Positions 33,320-41,938 are shown, counted from the stretch's first letter. The stretch: 46,341 nt of DNA from Bacillus sp. V3B (GCF_024494465.1 NZ_JAETXM010000029.1:1-46341), one strand, 5' to 3'. A program made the numbers and translations. The notes: generated from the letters alone by a model not told the origin.

Positions 33320-34723
33320 CTATTCCTCCCCGATGATCCGAACTTGGTTGCCATCACTTAGTGTCGTTTGACCTTTTATCACGATCATCGAGTTTTCCTG
33401 AAGTCCCTCACCCTCGATTGCGGTGAACTCCGTTTGAGCTTGAATAATCGTAACAGGTATCTTCACTGCCTTATTCTCTTCCACCCTATAAAGGAAGGTT
33501 TCATCACCTTGCTCGATCACCGCATCCGTTGGAACCAGCAAGGATTCTCCGACAACTTCTGATTCATGCTGCACTTTTGCAATCATACCCGGTTTGATGG
33601 TGCCACCCTCGTTTTCAACCGATGCTTCGAGTAAATAGAAGCCTGCCTGATCGGCAACGTTGGAAATATATTGAATTTTAGCGTTGTATGTTTGACTCAA
33701 AGATGGGATTTCCACTTTGACTTCTTCGTCTTTTTTAAATAAGGCTAATTGATCTGCACTTAGTAGCGCTTCTGCTTTGATATTTTGGACATCGACAATT
33801 TGTGTAAAAGGAGTGCTTGTATTCACGAATTGCCCGACCTTTGCATGGACTGCTGTTACTTCACCAGATGTTGTTGCTACAATGTTAAAATGATCGAGCT
33901 GATTTTGAGCTTGTTGGATGCGCAGGTCATTGGAATCAACGCCTACTTGCGCTTGTTTGATTCCGACATTGGAAAGTTCTAATTGCTGATCAGCATTTAA
34001 TAATCCCACTTTCGCTTGTTCTAAAGCCTGCTCCATCAGTTGGATTTCTGTTTGTTTCGCAACAGCATCATTTTGCAGTTGTGCTTGTTCGAGCGCTATT
34101 TTTGCCTGTTCTAAGACACTTTGCACTTGTTCAAATGCTTGCTCGGAAACCTCACCGTTTTCATATAACTCTTCCATTCTATCAAAATTGATTTGCGCAT
34201 CTTCCAAATTTATTTCGGGTTGCTGTAGACTTAATCCTGAATTATCAGGCCCTTTCGTCTGACCGTCTTTTACTTTTTGTAGATTGGCTTCTGCTTGCTT
34301 CACACCGTCTTTGGCATTTTGAACGGCTGCTTCTGCTTGTTTCTTAGAGAGTATTGCTTGTTCATATTGATTTTGTGCGTTTTCCGCAGTCGTTTCTTCC
34401 ATTTGTATGGCTAACATTTGATCTGAATTATTGAGTACAGCTAGAATGTCACCTTTCTGAACTAGATCACCTTTCTGGATATTGACTTTTATAATTTCCC
34501 CTACTGTTTTCGGGTATATATCAACCGTTGAATCTGTAACGACTTTAGCAATAACTTCATTTGTAATGGTAAGGTTCCCGTTTGTGATTGCCCCTACTTG
34601 AATCGGTGTTTCTTTCACCACTTGCGTTTCTTCGCTTGAAGCATTTTTAGTTGAGCATGCGCCAAGAATGAGGGAAACGGATAGGCCGCCTGCCAAGAAT
34701 ACGTTGCGATAGTGCTTTTTCAT
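33320..34723 (-). CDS. RND efflux adaptor lipoprotein (HlyD/membrane-fusion family)
   Basis: 467 residues. The lipoprotein signal SLILGACSTK anchors it outside the membrane. A split lipoyl-like domain (VYPKTVGEIIKVNIQKGDLVQKGDI-type start, partner FNIVATTSGEVTAVHAKVGQF) encloses a long Gln/Ala-rich coiled-coil hairpin (~90-270), then a beta-barrel and membrane-proximal domain. It bridges the pump to the wall side; a monoderm has no outer-membrane channel. The coiled coil is longer than usual. GAGGAAAT lies before the ATG. First gene of the RND operon. Confidence 0.9.
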   Translation of the reverse strand: MKKHYRNVFLAGGLSVSLILGACSTKNASSEETQVVKETPIQVGAITNGNLTITNEVIAKVVTDSTVDIYPKTVGEIIKVNIQKGDLVQKGDILAVLNNSDQMLAIQMEETTAENAQNQYEQAILSKKQAEAAVQNAKDGVKQAEANLQKVKDGQTKGPDNSGLSLQQPEINLEDAQINFDRMEELYENGEVSEQAFEQVQSVLEQAKIALEQAQLQNDAVAKQTEIQLMEQALEQAKVGLLNADQQLELSNVGIKQAQVGVDSNDLRIQQAQNQLDHFNIVATTSGEVTAVHAKVGQFVNTSTPFTQIVDVQNIKAEALLSADQLALFKKDEEVKVEIPSLSQTYNAKIQYISNVADQAGFYLLEASVENEGGTIKPGMIAKVQHESEVVGESLLVPTDAVIEQGDETFLYRVEENKAVKIPVTIIQAQTEFTAIEGEGLQENSMIVIKGQTTLSDGNQVRIIGEE

Positions 34724-34830
34724 GTATATGATTTCCTCCTTGATTTCTCGTAGCCTTGCAATATCTTTATTCTATTTAAGATGTCCTGTTGGTTATTATT
34801 CATCGGTCTAGCTCGTTTAACTCTATCGAA

Positions 34831-34849
34831 TGACTAGTCAGTCAACATT
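34831..34849 (-). promoter_or_regulatory. RND operon promoter -35 and operator-like palindrome
   Basis: On the minus strand a TTGACT (-35) runs into the palindrome TGACTAGTCA (34831-34840), placed in the -35/-10 spacer; the -10 is weak. Palindromes of this kind are typical TetR-family operators. No regulator gene is in the window. Confidence 0.45.
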
Positions 34850-34971
34850 AGTAGATCATACTATTCTTCAGGATATTTGACAACAATATTCAGGATGTAA
34901 CCTAATATTGTCAGAAAAGAAATGGTTCCATAGAAAGATGTCAGATTTTATCATGATCTGGGTTTAGATAT

Positions 34972-35005
34972 AGAAGGTTCAGTGAGGTTGTTTCACTGAA
35001 TCTTC
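34972..35005. other. stem-loop in the RND/EamA intergenic region
   Basis: AGAAGGTTCAGTGA pairs with TTCACTGAATCTTCT around a short loop, with one mismatch. There is no T run, so it is not clearly a terminator. Confidence 0.4.
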
Positions 35006-35020
35006 TGTTTCGCATTCCCA

Positions 35021-35043
35021 TTTACTGGATAGTTCCTGGCACG
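35021..35043. repeat. dispersed dyad repeat, copy 11
   Basis: TTTACTGGAT then AGTTCCTGGCACG, degenerate; 55 bp upstream of the EamA gene. Confidence 0.65.
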
Positions 35044-35098
35044 TGTCAAATTTACAGAAAAGTGATAAAGTATTGATAAATAAATCTGAAAGGTCGTC

Positions 35099-36028
35099 TT
35101 GCCTATTATGCGTTCGATGAAAATTTATATCATTCTTCTTGGATTGATGGTCATTTGGGGATTCAACATCTCCATCCTTAAACTTGTTGTTGAAAATATA
35201 GCACCGATCACCGTTACGGCGTTTAGGATTTTCATTGCTGCAGTAACCGTTTTTCTCATTCTTGGATTTACGAGTCATGTTCGGTTCCCCCGTAAAAAAG
35301 AATGGGGATACATACTAGCAGGGTCTTGTTTGAGTGTGGTCTTTCATCATTATCTTTTAGCAGAGGGTTTAACGAAAACATCTGCTACAAATGCTGGTTT
35401 AATTTTAGGAATGGGGCCTCTATTAACGGTTCTTTTATCGATGTTATTTTTCAAAAAAAGACCAACGATCATTGCTTTATTAGGATTTATTCTTGGGGGA
35501 ACAGGTGTCAGTGTGATCGTTTTGTTTGGCAGTGGGCAACTACAATCCGTTAATCTAGGCGATTTGGAAATTTTCATTGCCATTCTATCTCAAGCAGGCA
35601 GTTTTATTTTAATTAATAAAGCGGCAAAAACGATGGATTCGATGCTTTTAACCTCTTATATGTTGCTGATTGGTTCATTTGTTCTTTTTGCCATCAGCTT
35701 ATGGGTGGAACCAAATGGCATGGCAACTCTTGTAGCGGCAAAACCTTCATTATGGGTGGCTTTCATTCTATCAGGGATACTGGCAACCGGGGTCGGGCAA
35801 GCCGTCTATAATCGCACCATTGGTCAGGTCGGAGCTGCGGAATCATCTATCTTTCTCAACTTAAGTACCTTCTTCTCTGTTGTCGGAGCCGCGGTACTTC
35901 TTAATGAAACGATTATAATGGCTCATTTCATCGGATTATTACTGATCGTTTCAGGAGTACTTCTTGGTTCAGGAGCATTAGAATCATTGGTTCTGCAACG
36001 ACGAATGAAAAGAAAAAGATTCATTTAA
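35099..36028 (+). CDS. EamA-family (DMT) transporter
   Basis: 309 residues, ten TM segments in two homologous EamA halves (first half to ~140, second from ~155). The second half ends with AAESSIFLNLSTFFSVVGAAVLLNE, typical of the family. Members export metabolites such as amino acids or nucleosides; the substrate is unknown. The start is uncertain: TTG 35099 has AAAGG 7 nt upstream, while ATG 35108 and ATG 35117 also fit. A terminator follows. Confidence 0.87.
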   Translation: MPIMRSMKIYIILLGLMVIWGFNISILKLVVENIAPITVTAFRIFIAAVTVFLILGFTSHVRFPRKKEWGYILAGSCLSVVFHHYLLAEGLTKTSATNAGLILGMGPLLTVLLSMLFFKKRPTIIALLGFILGGTGVSVIVLFGSGQLQSVNLGDLEIFIAILSQAGSFILINKAAKTMDSMLLTSYMLLIGSFVLFAISLWVEPNGMATLVAAKPSLWVAFILSGILATGVGQAVYNRTIGQVGAAESSIFLNLSTFFSVVGAAVLLNETIIMAHFIGLLLIVSGVLLGSGALESLVLQRRMKRKRFI

Positions 36029-36104
36029 CCAAAACGTCCTAATGTAATGGCTTTATTCTTGTAGTACTCGTGTGAAATGGATTAACATTTCTACTAGAAC
36101 CATT

Positions 36105-36135
36105 AAAAAAGGAGAGCTATCGTGCTCTCCTTTTC
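36105..36135 (+). terminator. rho-independent terminator of the EamA gene
   Basis: AAAAGGAGAGC pairs with GCTCTCCTTTT, T-rich end. Confidence 0.88.
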
Positions 36136-36215
36136 TTGTAGTATATAATTCTTCGGATACTTAACTTCGCTTAAACAAACGTTTGATTAAACTCCATCAT
36201 GATCAGGAGATTTCC

Positions 36216-36240
36216 AATTATCTGGATGGTGCCTGGCACC
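36216..36240. repeat. dispersed dyad repeat, copy 12
   Basis: ATTATCTGGAT then perfect GGTGCCTGGCACC, between the EamA gene and the TRAP operon. Confidence 0.9.
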
Positions 36241-36365
36241 TTAAATTGTTATATTTAAAATAGTTGGAAAATTTTGTTGATTTAGACTTTTATTTTAACA
36301 AATTATAGGATAATATAATAATTATCAATAGACGTAGCATACTCGATTAGTCAAAACTAACAAAA

Positions 36366-36379
36366 TGAAAACGTGTTCT
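36366..36379 (+). promoter_or_regulatory. candidate cre site (CcpA) upstream of the TRAP operon
   Basis: TGAAAACGTGTTCT matches the cre consensus TGWAARCGYTWNCW at 13 of 14 positions. It lies ~190 nt before dctP in an AT-rich region without a clear promoter. Catabolite repression of a carbon-uptake operon is plausible. Confidence 0.45.
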
Positions 36380-36570
36380 CCTATCGTTAGTAACTAAATG
36401 ATATTTTTCATCCCTTGAAAAATTTTCATAATATTTTAATAATTACTATACTAAGCTATTCGCTATAGTAGGATGTGAGGTGACAAAAATATTGTAAGAA
36501 AGTACCATTAATCGAAAATACTATTATATTTCATGGATTTAATGAACAAAAAATATAAGGGGGCTTTAAC

Positions 36571-37581
36571 ATGAAAAAGACAAAAAAAATGTTTAGTTTA
36601 GCGATTGCAATGATTCTATTAATCTTAGCAGGCTGTGGTGGCGGAAGTTCAACTTCAAACGCTGATGAAAGTGGCGAAAAAACATATAATTTTAAAATGA
36701 CCCATGTTACACAACAAAGTCATGCTTGGCATCTATTCGCTGAAAAATTTGGAGAAGAATTGAACACACGCTCGGATGGTCGAATGAATTTGGAAATCTA
36801 TCCTGCAGCACAACTTGGACCTGAAAAAGACATGGTTCAACAACTTGAAACAGGATCTTTAGAGTTTGCTATTTTAACAGGTCCCTATTTAGCTACGCGG
36901 GTCCCTGCTTTCGATGCATGGAACATGCCGTTTTTATTCCCAACACTTGAAGACGCATTAAACGCTACAGATACAGAACCAGCTCAAAAAATGTTAGAGC
37001 AATTAAGCGATCAAGGACTTACAGGCTTAGGCTACATGCTTTCAGGAAACCACCATCTATTATTAAAAGGTGACCCAATCAAGTCTGCTTCCGACTTAAA
37101 AGGTAAGAATATTCGCATAACTGGCGGTCCAGCTGTTATCGACTTTTGGAAAAGCACGGGTGCAAGTCCGGTTGCAATGGGCTTAAATGAAGTATATTCA
37201 GCATTACAAACGGGTGTTGTTGATGGGGTATCTGTTGATCCAAGTGGACTAGCTACTGAAAAATTCCAAGAAGTATCTGATTCTTATGTTTTAACAAATC
37301 AAATGGCATTTGGTGGTGTAATTGTTGCGAGCTCAGCCGTATATGACAAATTGTCAGCTGAAGATCAAAAAATCGTTGATGAGGCAGTAAAAGCAGCAGA
37401 AGCCTGGGGGAAAGAAGAATTACTTCGACAAGATAAAGCAAATCTTGAATTACTAAGAAAAGAGTTAAATGTTGTAGAACTAGAAGATACTACTAGCTTT
37501 GATGAATTAAAACAAGACATCTATGACGAATTTTCTGGAGACCCGTTAATTAAAGAATTCATTGAATTGAACTCAAAGTAA
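36571..37581 (+). CDS. dctP: TRAP transporter solute-binding lipoprotein
   Basis: 336 residues. The lipobox LILAGCG anchors it outside the membrane. The DctP fold is shown by FKMTHVTQQSHAWHLFAEKF, LEIYPAAQLGPEKDMVQQL, LKGKNIRITGG (which carries the conserved Arg that binds a carboxylate) and GVVDGVSVDP. It captures an organic acid and delivers it to DctQM. It is first in the operon dctP-SDR-dctQ-dctM. The ligand cannot be read; the SDR neighbour suggests a hydroxy or sugar acid. GGGGG upstream of the ATG is the ribosome site. Confidence 0.92.
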   Translation: MKKTKKMFSLAIAMILLILAGCGGGSSTSNADESGEKTYNFKMTHVTQQSHAWHLFAEKFGEELNTRSDGRMNLEIYPAAQLGPEKDMVQQLETGSLEFAILTGPYLATRVPAFDAWNMPFLFPTLEDALNATDTEPAQKMLEQLSDQGLTGLGYMLSGNHHLLLKGDPIKSASDLKGKNIRITGGPAVIDFWKSTGASPVAMGLNEVYSALQTGVVDGVSVDPSGLATEKFQEVSDSYVLTNQMAFGGVIVASSAVYDKLSAEDQKIVDEAVKAAEAWGKEELLRQDKANLELLRKELNVVELEDTTSFDELKQDIYDEFSGDPLIKEFIELNSK

Positions 37582-37615
37582 CACGCATAATACCTTACCT
37601 TAAATGATTGTGATT

Positions 37616-37704
37616 GGGCTGTCCCAAAAGCAAAGGTCAAAATCACATCTAGCATTCTAGCTAAATATAATTTTGTGGCTATCCGACATCTGATAGGACA
37701 GCCC
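37616..37704. repeat. 89-bp inverted-repeat element between dctP and the SDR gene
   Basis: GGGCTGTCC (37616-37624) and GGACAGCCC (37696-37704) bound an AT-rich spacer. GGGCTGTCCCAAAAG is a common end of Bacillus insertion sequences and MITEs. It could attenuate transcription after dctP, raising binding protein over the other subunits. Similar to the stem at 5407-5455. Confidence 0.55.
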
Positions 37705-37795
37705 CCTCATAATCGTTTTGATTGATTCTAGCAAAGAATACACAAACTAAAAAATAGACTTTCAGTATTTTAGTAATCGTAATGGAGGATTATAT

Positions 37796-38584
37796 ATGGC
37801 AGAGAGAATGAGAGAAAAAGTTGCCCTGATTACAGGTGCTGCAGGTGGTCTCGGGTTAACATCTGCCATTCTTTTTTCAAAAGAAGAAGCTACAACGATT
37901 ATCATGACTGATGTAAACGAAGATCATATGAAACAAGCTGCCAGAGAAGTAGAGAAAATGGGGAAATCTCAAGTATTAACTTATAAACTAGATGTCTCCA
38001 ATGAACAAGATTGGAAAACTATCATAAATGACCTTGAAAATAAAGTTGGAAAAATAGATGTCCTCGTCAACAACGCTGGTATTAATAAGCGTGACACGTA
38101 TCAGAATTGTTCATTAGAGGATTGGAATCATATCATATCAGTCAATCAAACGGGTGTTTTTCTAGGAATGAAACATTGTTTAGAGTTGTTAAAAAAATCC
38201 GGAAATGCCTCCATTATTAACCTTTCATCCATAACAGGCATGACAGGATATTTTGCCGTCGCTTATACAGCCAGTAAATGGGCCGTACGCGGAATGACAA
38301 AGTCAGCAGCAATGGAATTTGGTGAATTTGGTATAAGAGTGAACTCGATTCATCCTGGTTTTATTTGGACACCTTTCAACGAATCCATAAACGATATTAT
38401 TTTAGCCTCAAACGAAATGAATGCATTAGGGAGAGGCGGAGAGCCAATGGAAGTAGCGAATGCCATCCTTTTTTTAGCATCAGATGAATCCTCTTTTATG
38501 ACAGGATCTGAAGTCGTTGTGGATGGAGGCTTAACTTCTGGTGGACAATTTAAGTCAATTGCTAAAAGATTTGATATTTACTAG
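37796..38584 (+). CDS. short-chain dehydrogenase/reductase in the TRAP operon
   Basis: 262 residues of the classical SDR family. The cofactor motif is TGAAGGLG, then NNAGIN. The catalytic Ser is in LSSITG and Tyr/Lys in YTASK. IHPGFIWTPF and the C-terminal VVDGGLTSGG are typical. Asp in IIMTDVNED after the second strand favours NAD(H). It probably oxidises or reduces the imported compound. GGAGG precedes the ATG. Confidence 0.92.
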   Translation: MAERMREKVALITGAAGGLGLTSAILFSKEEATTIIMTDVNEDHMKQAAREVEKMGKSQVLTYKLDVSNEQDWKTIINDLENKVGKIDVLVNNAGINKRDTYQNCSLEDWNHIISVNQTGVFLGMKHCLELLKKSGNASIINLSSITGMTGYFAVAYTASKWAVRGMTKSAAMEFGEFGIRVNSIHPGFIWTPFNESINDIILASNEMNALGRGGEPMEVANAILFLASDESSFMTGSEVVVDGGLTSGGQFKSIAKRFDIY

Positions 38585-38614
38585 AAGGATTTAGCGATAA
38601 AGGGGGGTGTGGGT

Positions 38615-39112
38615 ATGAAAGCCATTCGTATCTTAAGTGATACAGTCTATAAGGTCGAAAAAGTCCTGGCCAATATTATATTAACGATTATGTTAGTTTC
38701 CTTGTTCGTAGGAGTTGTTTCACGTTATGTCTTTAATGCACCCATCGTATGGACAGGAGAAGTTACCCTATTTACTCTCGCATGGATCACCTTTATCGGT
38801 GGGAGTATGAGTATTAAAATGAAACAAGCTGTCGCAGTTACCCTTTTGACAGATTATTTAAGAGGATACTTCAAAAAGAGAGTCATTACGGTCGGGCTTT
38901 TCGCTTGTGTGATATTCACTGTGGCCTTATCTTATTTTTCTATTCAATGGATCATGAATCCAATGATCTTAATGCAAAAATCCGATGCTCTACAATTACC
39001 AATGATTTATCCCTATTTAAGTGTTCCTGTTGGAATATTGTTCATGACGGTCCACACGATTCATATTTTTATCGAATCTCTACAAGCTCCGATTGAGGAG
39101 GCGACTAAATGA
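38615..39112 (+). CDS. dctQ: TRAP transporter small permease
   Basis: 165 residues with four TM segments (IILTIMLVSLFVGVVSRYV, TLFTLAWITFIGGSMSI, GLFACVIFTVALSYF, LSVPVGILFMTVHTIHIF). WTGEVTLFTLAWITFIGGS is the DctQ signature region. ATG 38615 sits 6 nt after GGGGGG; GTG 38609 falls within that site. Its end overlaps dctM by 4 nt (ATGA). Confidence 0.9.
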   Translation: MKAIRILSDTVYKVEKVLANIILTIMLVSLFVGVVSRYVFNAPIVWTGEVTLFTLAWITFIGGSMSIKMKQAVAVTLLTDYLRGYFKKRVITVGLFACVIFTVALSYFSIQWIMNPMILMQKSDALQLPMIYPYLSVPVGILFMTVHTIHIFIESLQAPIEEATK

Positions 39113-40392
39113 CAATCGTATTAGTCCTTTTTATCCTATTATTATTGCTCAGGGTCCCGATTTCATTAGTATTAGGAATGATTAGTTTCCTATTCTTATT
39201 TGTGAGTAACAATGAAGGAATGTTAGTCAATGCTCCTCAGCGTTTATATTCATCATTAGAAAACTACGGATTAGTAGCGATCCCTTTATTTATGCTAGCA
39301 GGAGAGTTAATGAATTCAGGCGGGATCACGATTCGCTTAATCAAATTTGCACAAAGTTTTGTGGGGCATTTTCGCGGTGGTCTTGCTTATGTAAATATTC
39401 TTGCGAATACATTTCTCGCAGCCATCATTGGTTCTGCTTCAGCTCAAATCGCGATGATGAGTAAGATCATGGTTCCAGCAATGGAAAAAGAAGGCTACAA
39501 AAGGGAATTTGGTGCAGCCACAACAGCTGCTGCTGGGATGCTTGGTCCCATTATTCCTCCTAGTATGTTGTTTATCATCTATGGGGTAAGTTCTGGAACG
39601 TCCATTGGAGAACTATTTATGGCGGGAATTATTCCAGGTATTATCATCGCAATCTCTTTTATCTCATTAATTGCTTATATTGGCTATAAAGAACAATGGC
39701 AGCCCTCTCCTAAAGTTCCATGGAAAAAAAGAGGAATTTCTTTCATTCAAGTGCTACCGGCACTTTTAGTACCCGCTATCTTAATTTGGGGGATTGTCAC
39801 AGGGGCCTTTACGCCAACAGAATCAGCCGGAATCGCGTGTGTGATTGCCTTGGTTATTGGATTCTTTTTCTATAAAGAACTTAAGTGGAAAAACCTACCT
39901 AGTATCATGGTTAATACAGCGATTTCAACTGCAATTGTTACGTTATTAATATCGATGGCGAATTTGTTCGGAATGGTCTTAACGTTTGAACGTATTCCAC
40001 AACTGATTGCTGAATGGATGACATCTGTAACAAGTAGTGCGATTGTGTTCCTTTTAATTGTTAATATCTTTTTCTTAGCGCTCGGTATGTTAATTGAAGG
40101 GATTGCGATCCTTATTATTTTAACACCTATTTTCGCACCTTTACTGCCACAATTTGGTATTGATCCAGTCCATTTTGGTGTAATCGTTTGTTTGAATATC
40201 ACAATTGGAATTTTGACTCCACCTGTTGGATCTGGTTTGTTCTTAGCGTCATCGCTAGGAAAGGTTAGACTTGAGTCGTTAGTAAAAGCGATTTGGCCAT
40301 TTGTTATTGTTTCGATTACGGTATTGCTCTTAGTCACATATATACCAGATCTAGTCCTTTGGATTCCTTCTCTATTTGAGGCAGGATCATAA
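39109..40392 (+). CDS. dctM: TRAP transporter large permease
   Basis: 427 residues, about 12 TM segments. Family motifs include LFMLAGELMNSGGIT, GGLAYVNILANTFLAAIIGSA and AAGMLGPIIPPSMLFIIYG. It forms the sodium-driven channel for the acid delivered by DctP. Translation is coupled to dctQ through the ATGA overlap. Last gene of the operon. Confidence 0.93.
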   Translation: MTIVLVLFILLLLLRVPISLVLGMISFLFLFVSNNEGMLVNAPQRLYSSLENYGLVAIPLFMLAGELMNSGGITIRLIKFAQSFVGHFRGGLAYVNILANTFLAAIIGSASAQIAMMSKIMVPAMEKEGYKREFGAATTAAAGMLGPIIPPSMLFIIYGVSSGTSIGELFMAGIIPGIIIAISFISLIAYIGYKEQWQPSPKVPWKKRGISFIQVLPALLVPAILIWGIVTGAFTPTESAGIACVIALVIGFFFYKELKWKNLPSIMVNTAISTAIVTLLISMANLFGMVLTFERIPQLIAEWMTSVTSSAIVFLLIVNIFFLALGMLIEGIAILIILTPIFAPLLPQFGIDPVHFGVIVCLNITIGILTPPVGSGLFLASSLGKVRLESLVKAIWPFVIVSITVLLLVTYIPDLVLWIPSLFEAGS

Positions 40393-40449
40393 GATCGAAC
40401 AACATATTTTGTTTTTAATTTAGCTGCACCCCAAGTAAATAGGTAATCA

Positions 40450-40485
40450 AAAATAATCTCTATCTTTTAGATAGGGGTTATTTTT
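40450..40485 (+). terminator. rho-independent terminator of the TRAP operon
   Basis: AAATAATCTCTATC pairs with GATAGGGGTTATTT (with G-U pairs); T run. Confidence 0.8.
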
Positions 40486-40509
40486 CGTTTAGTGCAGTCC
40501 TTTACTTCC

Positions 40510-40535
40510 AATTATTTGGATGGTGCCTGGCACCT
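40510..40535. repeat. dispersed dyad repeat, copy 13
   Basis: ATTATTTGGAT then perfect GGTGCCTGGCACC, 60 bp before the Q-rich gene. Confidence 0.9.
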
Positions 40536-40594
40536 TTGAGCATAATAATGATTGGAAATAACAGTTCCAAATAATGATTGTGGAGGCTTTTTCT

Positions 40595-40858
40595 ATGAAC
40601 CAACAAAATCAACAACAACAACAAGATCAACAACAGCAACAATTACAACAGGCACAACAAGAAGTCAAAAAAGCACATCAACAACTGCAGGTAGAGGATC
40701 AACAATTATTAGATGCTCAGCAACAGGAACAAATAGAAATTCAACAATTACATCAAGCACAGCAAAAAGTTCAACAAGAACAACAAGACGTCCAAAATGC
40801 GCAAGAAAAACTTCAACAAGCACAAGCTGCTGCCATGAGTCTCCAAGACAATCAGTGA
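40595..40858 (+). CDS. glutamine-rich coiled-coil small protein
   Basis: 87 residues, more than 40% Gln, with QQ-L-QQAQQ heptad-like spacing that predicts a continuous helix or coiled coil. No signal peptide, Cys or TM. GTGGAGG lies 10 nt before ATG 40595. I do not recognise a family; such proteins in Bacillaceae are sometimes spore-associated, which is only a suggestion. A strong 20-bp terminator follows. Confidence 0.65.
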   Translation: MNQQNQQQQQDQQQQQLQQAQQEVKKAHQQLQVEDQQLLDAQQQEQIEIQQLHQAQQKVQQEQQDVQNAQEKLQQAQAAAMSLQDNQ

Positions 40859-40943
40859 AATGTTACGCTGCATGAAGGGTTACTACGAAGGGGCCGAAAA
40901 ACAGTTTGTCTAAATGTATTTAAATCTATTCATAATTATTTAA

Positions 40944-40992
40944 AATACCTACTCAATCTGTTCTATTACGAACAGATTGAGTAGGTATTTTT
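40944..40992. terminator. 20-bp perfect terminator hairpin
   Basis: 40944-40963 (AATACCTACTCAATCTGTTC) is perfectly complementary to 40970-40989; T run after. Confidence 0.9.
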
Positions 40993-41015
40993 TGTAGTAT
41001 TTACAAGGTATCGAA

Positions 41016-41195
41016 ATGAGTAGAGATCACTATTTTTACAAGAAGATAGGCCGGAGACAATCCTTTTCGCACTTGAAACGGGTTATTCCTGCCAACAAGA
41101 CCGTCACACTGATTCATGGTCTTGATTGGGGAAAAGATAAAAACTCAGGTGTGGCAATTTTAAGAGAATCTACTTATTTAGATAGGTTTAATTAG
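41016..41195 (+). CDS. 59-aa open frame, doubtful
   Basis: Starts MSRDHYFYKKIGRRQSF and ends ILRESTYLDRFN. A weak AAGGT lies 6 nt upstream. No known family; it lies in a decayed region, so it may be chance or a remnant. Confidence 0.2.
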   Translation: MSRDHYFYKKIGRRQSFSHLKRVIPANKTVTLIHGLDWGKDKNSGVAILRESTYLDRFN

Positions 41196-41273
41196 AATTG
41201 ATGAGTAAAATCAAAGCGGTTTGTCCGATGAACCAACCCCCTCCTTCTTCATGAACTTTAAAGCTCTTCTTCC

Positions 41274-41299
41274 AATTAATTGAATGATGCCTAGCACCT
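41274..41299. repeat. degenerate dispersed dyad repeat, copy 14
   Basis: ATTAATTGAAT then GATGCCTAGCACC. Confidence 0.65.
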
Positions 41300-41318
41300 A
41301 TAAAATCCCTATTACATC

Positions 41319-41420
41319 ATGTATAATATAAAAATAATAAAAAATAATCGAGGGCTACCAATACTCGACTAGAGCAACTACATCCGGCATGAAGATCGGC
41401 TGACCGATTCATTATAGAAG
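41319..41420 (+). other. possible antisense RNA of the toxin remnant
   Basis: TGTATAAT near 41319 could start an RNA running toward the toxin gene on the other strand. It would include AGGGCTACC, a motif often seen at the 3' overlap of Hol_Tox/RatA-type loci, and a GATCGG/CCGATT stem. Speculative. Confidence 0.3.
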
Positions 41421-41475
41421 AAGGTTGTCTAAAATTGGTAAATCCCCTACATTCTTTGGTCGAGAGCGGAAGGAA

Positions 41476-41589
41476 GTTACTTCTTTTTCTGTTGATGACG
41501 AGTGCGATGATTAGCAGGATCTTTGTTAACGTCGAAGCAAGAAAAATGCCAAATGGACAGAACCTATTCATTGTTTCTTATGTCACCAT
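41476..41589 (-). pseudogene. holin-like type I toxin remnant (Hol_Tox-like) with nonsense codon
   Basis: After AAGGAAGGGGGGTGAC the frame reads M-V-T-stop-ETMNRFCPFGIFLASTLTKILLIIALVINRKRSN. Small Hol_Tox toxins have VTYETM... then FG-FL, a TM helix and an NRKK-like basic end. Here the fourth codon is TAA where TAT (Tyr) would be expected, and the normal stop after NRK is lost. It therefore looks like a disabled toxin; an internal start at MNRF has no ribosome site. Family call is from memory of the motif. Confidence 0.55.
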
Positions 41590-41712
41590 GTCACCCCCCT
41601 TCCTTACAAGGAGTGCCTACCTTTCATCCGCTTTACGTAGTTGCTAGTATTGATTGTAACCATTTTACTAGAAAAAATATTGATTGAAATGATAAACAGG
41701 AGAGCTAATCAC

Positions 41713-41938
41713 AATCAAATTCGCCCCTCCGAATTTGCGCCCGGATTTTTATCGAGCTCTATAAATGACCTTTAAAAAATCCGAGGCATCCGCCGGAGGC
41801 TTAACTTCATTCAGCTGGGGTTTGAACCCCCACTGAATCAGAGAGCTTTTTGCATTCATCCCCCACTTACAGAAGTGGAGGACTTCTGTACCTGTCGCAA
41901 GCTTTCGGTACAAAAAGCATTTGCTGAATGAAGTTAAA
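41713..41938. repeat. structured repeat, copy B (226 bp)
   Basis: Second copy of the 26972-27260 repeat with a shorter middle. The outer 14-bp stem (41801-41814 with 41924-41937) and inner GCTTTTTG/CAAAAAGC, GGGGTTTGAACCCC and CCACTTACAGAAGTGG elements are kept. Confidence 0.8.

Noticed and set aside
36216-36260. sigma-54 promoter suggested by TGGCAC in the dyad repeat
   Set aside because: The TTGC -12 element is not at the required distance here or in the other copies, so TGGCAC is just part of the repeat.
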